64,000 bases of DNA from a bacterium (GTDB taxonomy: Bacteria; Joyebacterota; Joyebacteria; Joyebacterales; Joyebacteraceae), in NCBI GenBank assembly GCA_029990205.1, contig JAPEKQ010000008.1, positions 35,448 through 99,447 on the forward strand. Reading direction: 5' to 3'. Shown here in pieces: positions 33,509 to 40,675 of the stretch (positions within the stretch are counted from its first letter, which is position 1; the number at the start of each line of letters is the position of its first letter). The position numbers and the translations under genes were made by a program. Below the pieces are notes generated by a model. That model saw only the letters and a program-made list of their open reading frames with translations, ran no database searches and was not told the DNA's origin.

Positions 33509-34921
33509 CTGGACGCGACACTGACCACCCATCTGGTGCACGAGATCGCCCCCGAGATCACGGGGAGCAGGGTTCGACGCGTCATCGCCTCGGGACCCGG
33601 GGTCGTGGCGCTGGAGTTCGATGGCGCACGGCTCGTCATTGCGGTCGACCGCGCCCTCCCGCTCGTCGCGCTCTCACATCGCCGGAGCGACGAGTCCGGC
33701 AGCGCCGAGGCCGACCACCGGCTCAGTCGCGAACTCACCGGCGCGCGCGTCACGAGTCTCCGGGCCATCGCCGAGACCGCCATCATAGAACTGGGCTTCG
33801 AGCGGACGAATCCCGCGGGAGTTGCGACGGCGAGGACGGCCACGATCGACCTCGGCCGCCATCCGGGTCTGACGATCGGCCCGTCCACGACCGGGGACCG
33901 TGGGGACGCCCCGCTGCCGCCGGCCGACGGGTTCGTGGTGACCGAGTGGACCGATAACGCCGGCCGCCCTCACGCTCGCCTGGGGCTCGCGGGCACCGAA
34001 CGGCACCCGGAGCGCGAGCACACGCGGTTCGACACGGCCAACGAGGCCGCGCTCCACGCGTTCGATGCCGTCTTCGCCGACCTCGGCCCCTCCCGCCGCC
34101 GCGACATCGTCAGAAAGGCCATCGCCAAACAGCTCCGCCGGAAGCGGCGCGCCGTCACGAAGGTCCAGAAGGAGATCGACGATGCCGCGCGCGCGGACGA
34201 GTACCGGTCGAAGGGTCAGCTCATCCTCGCCAGGAAGGACTCGATCAAGCGCGGTGACACGAGCGCGTCGCTCCTGGACTACGACGGCGTCACGTCCGTC
34301 GAGGTCGAGATCGACCCGAAGCTCACGCCACAGGACAACGCCGAGGCGTACTTCCGCCGCGCGAAGAAGGCTGAGAAACGCGCGCTCCGAGCGCCCGAAC
34401 GGCTGGAATCACTTCAGTCGGAGGTCGAGAAGCTCGACCGTGACGCGGCGGAGGCGGAGTCGGCCGACGGAGCCGAGCTCGAACGTCTCGAGGAGATCTA
34501 CACCCGCCCGGTGTCGGCCCGCGGGAAGAAGAACAAGCAGGAAGAGCGCGTCCACTACCGCACCTATCACATCAGCGGCGGATGGGATGTGCTCGTCGGA
34601 AAGACGAACCGCGACAACGACGTTCTCACACACAAGGTCGCCCGCCCGGGCGACCTCTGGTTCCACGCGCGTCAGGTCGCCGGGTCTCACGTGGTCCTCC
34701 GCATCCCGGACGGCGACCGTCGACCGGACCGCCAGGCGATCCTCGAGGCCGCGGCCATCGCGGCCTTCCACAGCAAGGCCGGCCGTTCCTCGAAGGTCTC
34801 GGTGAGCTACACGGAGAAGCGCCACGTACGAAAGCCGCGAGGCGCCAAAGCGGGCCTCGCGGTCATCAGCAGAGAGAAATCCGTCATGGTACGTCCTGCG
34901 ATCCCCGAGTCGACAGGCTGA
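33509..34921 (+). CDS. rqcH: NFACT-family ribosome quality-control protein RqcH
   Basis: A 470-residue Rqc2/RqcH homologue that binds stalled large ribosomal subunits and directs alanine tailing of the blocked peptide. The N-terminal NFACT-N domain begins LDATLTTHLVHEIAPEITG, a coiled coil covers about 190-330, and NFACT-R (from about 345) has the hallmark RPGDLWFHARQVAGSHVVLR. It is shorter than Bacillus RqcH (about 570). The start appears to be CTG at 33509: GGAGGAG lies 5 bases upstream, homology begins exactly there, and no ATG or GTG fits between the promoter and the conserved first helix. The longer frame from 33305 crosses both promoters and is not believed. Confidence 0.88.
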   Translation: MDATLTTHLVHEIAPEITGSRVRRVIASGPGVVALEFDGARLVIAVDRALPLVALSHRRSDESGSAEADHRLSRELTGARVTSLRAIAETAIIELGFERTNPAGVATARTATIDLGRHPGLTIGPSTTGDRGDAPLPPADGFVVTEWTDNAGRPHARLGLAGTERHPEREHTRFDTANEAALHAFDAVFADLGPSRRRDIVRKAIAKQLRRKRRAVTKVQKEIDDAARADEYRSKGQLILARKDSIKRGDTSASLLDYDGVTSVEVEIDPKLTPQDNAEAYFRRAKKAEKRALRAPERLESLQSEVEKLDRDAAEAESADGAELERLEEIYTRPVSARGKKNKQEERVHYRTYHISGGWDVLVGKTNRDNDVLTHKVARPGDLWFHARQVAGSHVVLRIPDGDRRPDRQAILEAAAIAAFHSKAGRSSKVSVSYTEKRHVRKPRGAKAGLAVISREKSVMVRPAIPESTG

Positions 34922-34934
34922 GGGATCGGGCCGG

Positions 34935-35636
34935 TCAGGCCCGCTCGCGCGCCAGCGTGTGACAGACCTCCCGCGCCAGAAGCTGCATCGGGAACAGGAA
35001 CTCATCCTCGAGCGACTGCTGCGCGGCGAACATCTCGACCTCGGTGCACCCGGCCACGCAGAATCCCGCTCCGCGCCCTCGCAGATGCCCGGCCACTCGG
35101 TCGAGCAGCCCTCTCAGATGCGCCGCGTCGGGATGCGCCGTCTTCAGTCCGCGCGGCCCGTAGATGATCTCCATAGTGAGAGCCTGGTGCTCGTCGTCCG
35201 GATAGACGATCTCGCACTCGGGCGCGATCGCATCAAACACACCGGATGAGACCGACCCCGTCGTGGCGACGATCCCGAGAGGCTCGGAGTGCACGCGTCC
35301 GTTCTGACGAATGAGACAGGCGCGGAAGTCGAGAACGTCCGTCTCGAAGCGGGTGGGTTCGATCAGCGCGTGCGCTGTGATGCAGGTCACGATGGTCGGG
35401 CAGCATCCCTGACCGGACAGCTCGGCGAGCGCGGCGTTGATCCTCGTTGCCGCTTCGGTCCGGCCGGCGAGCAGCTGCTCGGTCCTGTCGGGCATGCTGC
35501 TCTCCATCAGGATCGTCATGTCCGGGTAGTCCTGGTCCCTGCGGGGATCAAGACACTCGCTCAGCTCGTGCATGAGGACGTCGAGGAAATGCTGCGTCGC
35601 CGCCGGCCCCATTCCGCCAAGAATCCCGATTCTCAC
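34935..35636 (-). CDS. Aspartate/glutamate racemase-family protein
   Basis: A 233-residue member of the Asp/Glu/hydantoin racemase family, PLP-independent and using two cysteines. It has the opening MRIGILGGMGPAATQHFLDV, the first Cys in IVTCITAHALIE and the second in FCVAGCTEVEMF. The first site normally reads CNTAH; here Asn is Ile (CITAH), which may change substrate. It converges with rqcH, whose stop is only 13 bases away. The substrate (D-Asp, D-Glu or another) cannot be set from sequence. Confidence 0.88.
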   Translation of the reverse strand: MRIGILGGMGPAATQHFLDVLMHELSECLDPRRDQDYPDMTILMESSMPDRTEQLLAGRTEAATRINAALAELSGQGCCPTIVTCITAHALIEPTRFETDVLDFRACLIRQNGRVHSEPLGIVATTGSVSSGVFDAIAPECEIVYPDDEHQALTMEIIYGPRGLKTAHPDAAHLRGLLDRVAGHLRGRGAGFCVAGCTEVEMFAAQQSLEDEFLFPMQLLAREVCHTLARERA

Positions 35637-35719
35637 ACCACGCCCCTTGCTCGATGTACCACGATGCCACGGCTCGCGCCCCCCGGGGACTCCCCCGGAC
35701 GACCGCCCTGGCAGACACG

Positions 35720-37577
35720 CTACTTCCTGTCCATGAAAGACCTGTGCCAGAGTTCAAGTGTCACGAGCGTAACCAGCAGTCCGCCAGAGGCACCGTAGTA
35801 GCGAACCCCCTGCCCATAGTACCGTTCGAGCAGCGCTCTGAGTCCGCGCGTCGAGAAGTATCCTCGCTCCAGGCTTCTTCGACTTGTGAGTGTGTCAAGA
35901 ACGAACTCCTTGAGCGACCCGCCCAGCCACTCGTCACGGGGGATCGCGAACCCGCGCTTGCCGCGGTCGAGGAACCCCTCCGGGAGCGCAGGCCTCAGCG
36001 AGCGCCGTAGGATGTCCTTCTGCGACTTCCCATCGATCCGGTCGGACAACGGCAGCGCGCTCGCGAAGGCCGTCAGACCGCGGTCGAGGAACGGCAGCCT
36101 ACACTCGAGACCGCGTGCGCTGCAAGCTCGTTCGACCTTCGGGATGAGACAGTCCTGAAGGTAGAAGTGAACATCGTAGTGGAGACACTGTTCGAGCGGA
36201 TGTCTGTCCGACGCGCGCTCCATCACCGGGAGGATGTTCCGCCACGGCGGCAGCTGCCGGGTCGTCCGCTGGAAGCCGTCGGAGTACAGCTCCCGCTGCA
36301 CCAGCAACGGCGCGATGCGCGGCTCGCTCGTGCGCTGGGCGATCGTGAGCGAATCGCGGTAGAGCTTCCGGATGATCCGCGAGGCGAGCCCGTTCGTGGC
36401 CGCCGCCACGGGAAGACGCCGGACGGCGTGTCGGAACCCGGACCGACGCAGCAGGGTGGCCAGCGGCCGTCGACTCCTCGCCTGCCTGAGGGCGACGGCG
36501 TGTCTTCGGCTGCCGCCGAGGAGCTGATCGGGACCGTCTCCCGTCAGAACGACGTCGACGTGCTTCGCGGCAAGTCGCGCGGCCGCTCCCGTCGGGATCG
36601 CCGACGTGTCCTCGAACGGCGCGTCGCACATCCGGACGAGTTCCTCAAGAAGCTGCGGCGTCACGTCGCTGGCGTGCACGCGCTCCGAGAAATGACGGAG
36701 TCCGAGATGGCGAGCTGCCTCCTCGGCGTCCGGCAGCTCGTCGAACTCCGCTTCGTCGAACCCGATGGAAATCGCCGGAGCGTCTACGCCCTCCTGCCTC
36801 GACAGCATGACGCAGACCGCCGTCGAGTCGACGCCGCCGCTCAGATAGCTTCCACGCCGGGAACCGCCGGGCGCCCGCTTCTCGACGGCGGACGCCAGGA
36901 TCTCCATGAACTGCCGGCCGCGCTCGTCTCGCCCCTGCGCCGGTGTCACGGCATCGGCCGGGAGCGCCGCGGCTTCCCCGCCGAACCCGTAGCGCCAGTA
37001 GACGTGCTCCCGGATGCCATCCCCGATCTCGAGGGCGGAACCCGGGCGCACGGCAAAGACGCCGGCGAACATCGTTTCGGGATGCGGGACGTATCCGAAA
37101 GAGAGGACGTCGTTGACGGCGGCCTCGTTCACGTCGGGTGTGACTGGGAGCGCCTCGAGGATCGCCTTGACCTCCGAGGCGAAGTAGCAGACTCCGTCGT
37201 GGATCGTGTAGAAGAGCGGACGGACTCCGAAGGGATCGCGCGCGAGCACGAGTCTCCGCGAGTGCGCGTCGAAGCAGGCCACAGCGAACTCGCCGTCGAG
37301 CTCATCCGCCACTCCGATGCCGTCGCGGGAGTGGCGGTCCAGCACGAGACGCGCCTCGTCACCGCGAGCGGCGTCGAAGACGGCGCCATCGACCCCGCAG
37401 ATCGTCCCGCCCCCGCTCCGACCGACCGCGCCTGACGGCGATGGCACACCGCTCCTCGGTGATCGTCTGGAGCGAGGCGCCGCGATGTACGAGCACGGAC
37501 GCCATGCGCGAGAGCAGGGCGGAGAGGTCGGTCGATGACCCATGCCGAAGATCGGCGATTCCAAGGAGTGCGCTCAT
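35720..37577 (-). CDS. Asparagine synthase-like amidotransferase, frame broken near 37410
   Basis: An AsnB-like protein of about 618 residues if one frameshift is repaired. The N-terminal part (from ATG 37577, MSALLGIADLRHG) is in a different frame from the rest. Removing one base in the five-C run at 37410-37414 joins it to TICGVDGAVFDAARGDEA and the rest of the Ntn domain (LARDPFGVRPLFY). The synthetase domain has the PP-loop SYLSGGVDSTAVCVML and LTGDGPDQLLGG. The nucleophile Cys2 of glutamine amidotransferases is replaced by Ser, so glutaminase activity is doubtful and ammonia or another amine may be used. The frame break may be an assembly error or a real lesion; nothing else in the gene is damaged. 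Confidence 0.82.
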
Positions 37578-37629
37578 CAGGTGTCACCGTGTGTGCGGAG
37601 GCGGCCTGTCGGCCGGCCGGGGCGCCCGC

Positions 37630-38403
37630 TCAGACCTTGCGGGCCACGTACCAGATCCACGAGCTTGTCGTGTTGTCCGTGCTCGTGTCCAGGGCGTCGC
37701 CGTTGAGGTCGTACGCCTCGACCAGCTCGAACCCATGCTCACCGAGCTGAACGATCTGCCCCTGGACCGAGATGTAGTACGTCACGAGGCGGTAGTTGTG
37801 GGCGGGATCGTTGATGATCGCGTAGCCCGCCTCGTCGCGCTGGAAGCGACGGTTCCTTCTCCGGTTCCGCTGGCAGCGCCAGTAGCGGACGAAGCGCCGC
37901 AGCGTGACGCTCGGATCAAGGGAGAAGCTGAACTCCGGCGTGCGATGAGCTCCGACGAAGTCCCGGTTGTGGGTCGAGAACACGAACAGACCGCCGGGTT
38001 TGAGCACGCGGTTCATCTCACGGAGACCAAGCACCCTGTCCTCGTGAACGAGCGAGTCCAGGCCGTTGTTGGAGAAGAACACCGCATCGAACTCGTCGTC
38101 GTCGAACCGACTCATGTCGCGCACGTCACCGACCGAGCAGTCGATGCCCGGACACCGCCTCTTGCAGAGCTCGACCATACGATCCGCATAGTCGATCGCC
38201 GTGTACTCCCCCGCCCAGCGACTGAGGAACACGGCCGTTCTCCCCGCGCCACAACCTATATCGAGCACCCTGGAGCCGAGGATCTCTCCGCCGTACTTGA
38301 CGTAGATCAGAACCTCGGGGACCTGCAGATTGCTGCGCAGGTACGTCGAGGCGACACGGTTGGCCGTGTAGCAGCTCTGATTGACCTGGTCTTGACGATT
38401 CAT
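37630..38403 (-). CDS. SAM-dependent methyltransferase
   Basis: A 257-residue class I methyltransferase. Motif I is VLDIGCGAGRTAVFLSRW with the acidic residue in YTAIDYADRM; motif II/III are CSVGDVRDMSRFDDDEFDAVFFSN and VLKPGGLFVFSTHNRD. The C-terminal third contains an Arg/Asn-rich helix (CQRNRRRNRRFQRDEAGY) and ends in a fold typical of small-molecule methyltransferases. The substrate is unknown. The ATG at 38403 has GGAGAGG 8 bases upstream; a 14-base palindrome and a sigma54-like element lie just before it. It runs toward the asparagine synthase-like gene 52 bases away. Confidence 0.87.
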   Translation of the reverse strand: MNRQDQVNQSCYTANRVASTYLRSNLQVPEVLIYVKYGGEILGSRVLDIGCGAGRTAVFLSRWAGEYTAIDYADRMVELCKRRCPGIDCSVGDVRDMSRFDDDEFDAVFFSNNGLDSLVHEDRVLGLREMNRVLKPGGLFVFSTHNRDFVGAHRTPEFSFSLDPSVTLRRFVRYWRCQRNRRRNRRFQRDEAGYAIINDPAHNYRLVTYYISVQGQIVQLGEHGFELVEAYDLNGDALDTSTDNTTSSWIWYVARKV

Positions 38404-38417
38404 GGTTGCACCTCTCC

Positions 38418-38431
38418 GACACACGTGTGTC
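38418..38431. promoter_or_regulatory. 14-bp perfect palindrome, candidate operator
   Basis: GACACACGTGTGTC is its own reverse complement. It lies directly upstream of the methyltransferase ribosome-binding site and about where transcription from the sigma54-like element would start. A dimeric regulator site or an mRNA hairpin covering the ribosome-binding site are both possible. Confidence 0.45.
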
Positions 38432-38443
38432 CATGAGGCGAAA

Positions 38444-38459
38444 TGCAATATCGGTGCCG
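38444..38459 (-). promoter_or_regulatory. Sigma54-like -24/-12 promoter element
   Basis: On the minus strand CGGCACCGATATTGCA matches the -24/-12 consensus TGGCAC-N5-TTGCA at all but the first base, with the correct spacing. The expected start of transcription is near 38433, about 30 bases before the methyltransferase ATG. No enhancer site or activator gene was seen nearby. Confidence 0.4.
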
Positions 38460-38513
38460 GAATCGCGTGTGCCAGACCGTCCAGATGCAGAAACCTGCCG
38501 AATGACCAAGCGT

Positions 38514-39056
38514 TCAGAGAAACCGTTCGAACCGGTCGCTGGATGCTCCGCAGATGGGGCACTTGCCGGGCGGCTGTTCGCGGGCGCAGAGGTACCCGCA
38601 GACGCGGCATCTGAGGACTGGAAGCGGGGGAACCGACCCGCGGGCCGGCTGTGACGCGTCCGCGGCCTCGACGGAGACCGACCGCCGCGACGCTGCCGCC
38701 GCGCGCTCCTCCTCCGTCGGACGCCGCTCTGGGATCGAGTGCGGCGCCTGCCGCCCCTCGAGCACTTCTTCACTGACGTAGAGCGAGCAGTAACAACAGC
38801 CGAACTCGGCGAGGTCGGGGTCGCGGTAATCGCACGGACACACGATGTCGATGTCGTCGTCACGCTGACCGGATGCGAGTCGACACGGGCACGACGCATA
38901 TCCAAGACGCTTCGTGTTGCAGACGAGTCCCTCGATCAGGTCACGAGTGAACTCGCGATCCGGGTTGAGGTGATACCCGTGCGCCTCGGCGTCATGTTCG
39001 AGCTTCGCGTAGAGCTCGTCGATCTCCTCGGGCGTACACCGCGCTTCGTCGCTCAC
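38514..39056 (-). CDS. Ferredoxin:thioredoxin reductase catalytic-chain fused to rubredoxin-like domain
   Basis: A 180-residue redox fusion. Residues about 10-100 are an FtrB domain with the cysteine pattern CPC (56, 58), CPC (73, 75) and CCYC (87, 88, 90), which holds a 4Fe-4S cluster beside an active disulfide. After a disordered, charged linker (about 100-145) comes a short rubredoxin-like domain with Cys 150, 153, 166 and 169 (CRVCGYLC ... CPICG), as in rubrerythrin tails. Electrons could pass from the one-iron site to the FtrB site and then to a disulfide partner. The glutaredoxin-like protein encoded just upstream on the same strand is an obvious candidate partner. Confidence 0.93.
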   Translation of the reverse strand: MSDEARCTPEEIDELYAKLEHDAEAHGYHLNPDREFTRDLIEGLVCNTKRLGYASCPCRLASGQRDDDIDIVCPCDYRDPDLAEFGCCYCSLYVSEEVLEGRQAPHSIPERRPTEEERAAAASRRSVSVEAADASQPARGSVPPLPVLRCRVCGYLCAREQPPGKCPICGASSDRFERFL

Positions 39057-39125
39057 GTCTCCGGACTCCTTACTGTCTTAGGCTTCTCTCCGCCGACGGG
39101 GCGGCTCACGGCTGTCTCATCGAGT

Positions 39126-39416
39126 CTACAGTCCGAGCACCTGCTGGATGTCGTCCGGTGAGAATCCCGTGATGCTCTTCTCGCCGTCGACGACGATGGT
39201 CGGGAACGTCCCAGCCGGGTTCCACTTCTTCACGATGGCGAGCGCCTCGGCGCGCTCATCACCCTCGAGCAGATCCAGGTAGGTGAACTCGAATGCGACG
39301 CCGCACTCCTCGAGATATCGCCGCGTCTTCTTGCACCACACACACGTGGAGAGCCCGAAGAACTTCACGTCGTGTTCGACGCGGGTTCCCTCCACCTTTC
39401 CTCTTGCGTCAGACAT
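39126..39416 (-). CDS. Glutaredoxin-family protein
   Basis: A 96-residue thioredoxin-fold protein with the active site STCVWCKKTRRYLEE (Cys 25 and 28), the cis-Pro loop GTFPTIVVDGEKSITGF, and a short N-terminal extension. The CVWC motif and the conserved Phe-Pro-Thr loop fit the NrdH/glutaredoxin-like class reduced by ferredoxin- or flavin-dependent reductases. It begins 8 bases before the end of the upstream membrane-protein gene, and the FtrB-rubredoxin fusion follows 70 bases downstream, so the two are probably co-expressed. Confidence 0.93.
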   Translation of the reverse strand: MSDARGKVEGTRVEHDVKFFGLSTCVWCKKTRRYLEECGVAFEFTYLDLLEGDERAEALAIVKKWNPAGTFPTIVVDGEKSITGFSPDDIQQVLGL

Positions 39417-39825
39417 CCGTTGCCCCTCCCGGTCGGTTGAGCGAGTCCTCGATCGCGCGCAGTCTCCTCCCGAGTTCGTTGAGCCTGAACTCGATCGAGT
39501 TGAGGATCCAGAACTGGAAGTGCTCGACCTTGGTCTGCTTGTGGATCATCCAGATGATCTTGACGGAGACGAGGAGAACACCGAGCTCGAGAGAGAACAG
39601 CGGCGGCAGCGGCACGTTGAGGTGAGCCACGTGCCTGAGAACGTCGACTACGAACAGGACGCTGATGAGCCCTATGAAGACGACGTTGAAGACCGTGTCG
39701 CGGCGATTTGACTTCGCGCCGCCGATCTGCCCGACAAGCCGCTTGATCTGCTCCTTCTCCTTGCGGAACTGCTCGAGTTCACCCTGAAGCGCCTGGGTAT
39801 CGCGCGCCATCTCCATCTCAACCAT
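39409..39825 (-). CDS. Small membrane protein with N-terminal coiled coil, unknown function
   Basis: I do not recognise this 138-residue protein. The N-terminus (about 1-40) is a charged helix suited to a coiled coil (LQGELEQFRKEKEQIKRLVG). Two hydrophobic helices follow (VFNVVFIGLISVLFVVDVL and LELGVLLVSVKIIWMI). The C-terminus is another helix (FWILNSIEFRLNELGRRLRA). The ATG at 39825 has GGAGGGG upstream. It overlaps the glutaredoxin start by 8 bases. A scaffold or tethering role is possible but unsupported. Confidence 0.75.
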   Translation of the reverse strand: MVEMEMARDTQALQGELEQFRKEKEQIKRLVGQIGGAKSNRRDTVFNVVFIGLISVLFVVDVLRHVAHLNVPLPPLFSLELGVLLVSVKIIWMIHKQTKVEHFQFWILNSIEFRLNELGRRLRAIEDSLNRPGGATDV

Positions 39826-39909
39826 CACCCCTCCTGTATCTCCCTCTTCGTTGTTTGGATGCGTTCCACGGGGCACGGGTCCGCGCGCGAACCGTATCCG
39901 GGTGGGCCG

Positions 39910-40371
39910 CTACGGCGACTCCTCCTCAGCTTCGTCGATAGGCGCCGGCCACATCGGAGCGTAGTCGCTCTTCGGGTCACGCCGGCGCTCGAACCGGAGG
40001 CCCGACCAGTACTGGCCGAGCGAGCAGACGCGTGAGTCGACCATCCCGAGCTTCATTCCGATCTTCTGCACGACATCGAACGAGAGATCGGTCTCGAGCT
40101 CGGACGCCCGCTTCGGCCACGCCACCCAGAGGTGACCCGCCTCTGTCAGCCGACCGGATACATGTGGCAGATCGAACCGGAGGTCCGCTGCGCTCCTCGA
40201 GAAGATGATGGCCATATCCAGATTCCGCGCGCGCTCCGGCACGACGTCCACGCCCTCCGGAAGCTCCCCGAGCGTCGACCTGAAGTCCTCGGGCTCATCG
40301 TACAGCTGGATCCGGTCACCTTCATCGATGCCGAGCTTCTTCGCGAGCGCGGTCGTTGGGTCGCTGCTCAA
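39910..40371 (-). CDS. DUF3052-family protein
   Basis: A 153-residue cytoplasmic protein of the DUF3052 type: an N-terminal KKLGIDEGDRIQLYDEP block, then LDMAIIFSRSAADLRFDLPH, HLWVAWPKRASELETDLSF and VCSLGQYWSGLRFERR. In the family the Ser-Lys-type WPK segment and the WSGLRFV segment are the most conserved, but no activity is established that I can name. The start appears to be TTG 40371 with GAGGAGGG a few bases upstream. A possible promoter (TTGCCG at 40484-40479 and GATGCT at 40461-40456, 17 bases apart) lies upstream. Confidence 0.82.
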   Translation of the reverse strand: MSSDPTTALAKKLGIDEGDRIQLYDEPEDFRSTLGELPEGVDVVPERARNLDMAIIFSRSAADLRFDLPHVSGRLTEAGHLWVAWPKRASELETDLSFDVVQKIGMKLGMVDSRVCSLGQYWSGLRFERRRDPKSDYAPMWPAPIDEAEEESP

Positions 40372-40675
40372 GCAACACCCTCCTCTGCCCCGGCCAATGA
40401 CTCGGGGCGTTCACCGTGAACGGTCCGATCACGTCTCCCTGGCTGCGTTGCGGAGAGCATCCCACGGGAGTGACCGCTCGGCAAGGTTTTCCTGTGCATC
40501 TCGCGGTCGCGCGGCGGTCGCGACCCGTTCCTTGCCGTAGGGCGCGCGCTGTGGTATAATGAACTGATGACCATGTTCACGGTCTTCCCCCCCCAGTACA
40601 GAGCGCGCTGCCGTCGCAGCGCACATCATGGAATTCTATCCAGGGACAGGCCCCATCAAGGACAAGGAGCGAAGA
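40372..40675. other. 304-bp divergent intergenic region
   Basis: This gap lies between the divergent DUF3052 gene (minus) and the C1 protease gene (plus). It carries the strong plus-strand promoter at 40532-40560 and a weaker minus-strand pair at 40456-40484. The leader of the protease transcript is about 108 bases and contains ACCATGTTCACGG and a short upstream ATG at 40567 that is in another frame. Nothing else was recognised. Confidence 0.6.
40532..40560 (+). promoter_or_regulatory. Strong sigma70-like promoter of the C1 protease gene
   Basis: TTGCCG (40532-40537) and a perfect TATAAT (40555-40560) are 17 bases apart. In such GC-rich DNA this exact -10 is notable. The transcript would start near 40567. 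Confidence 0.75.
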
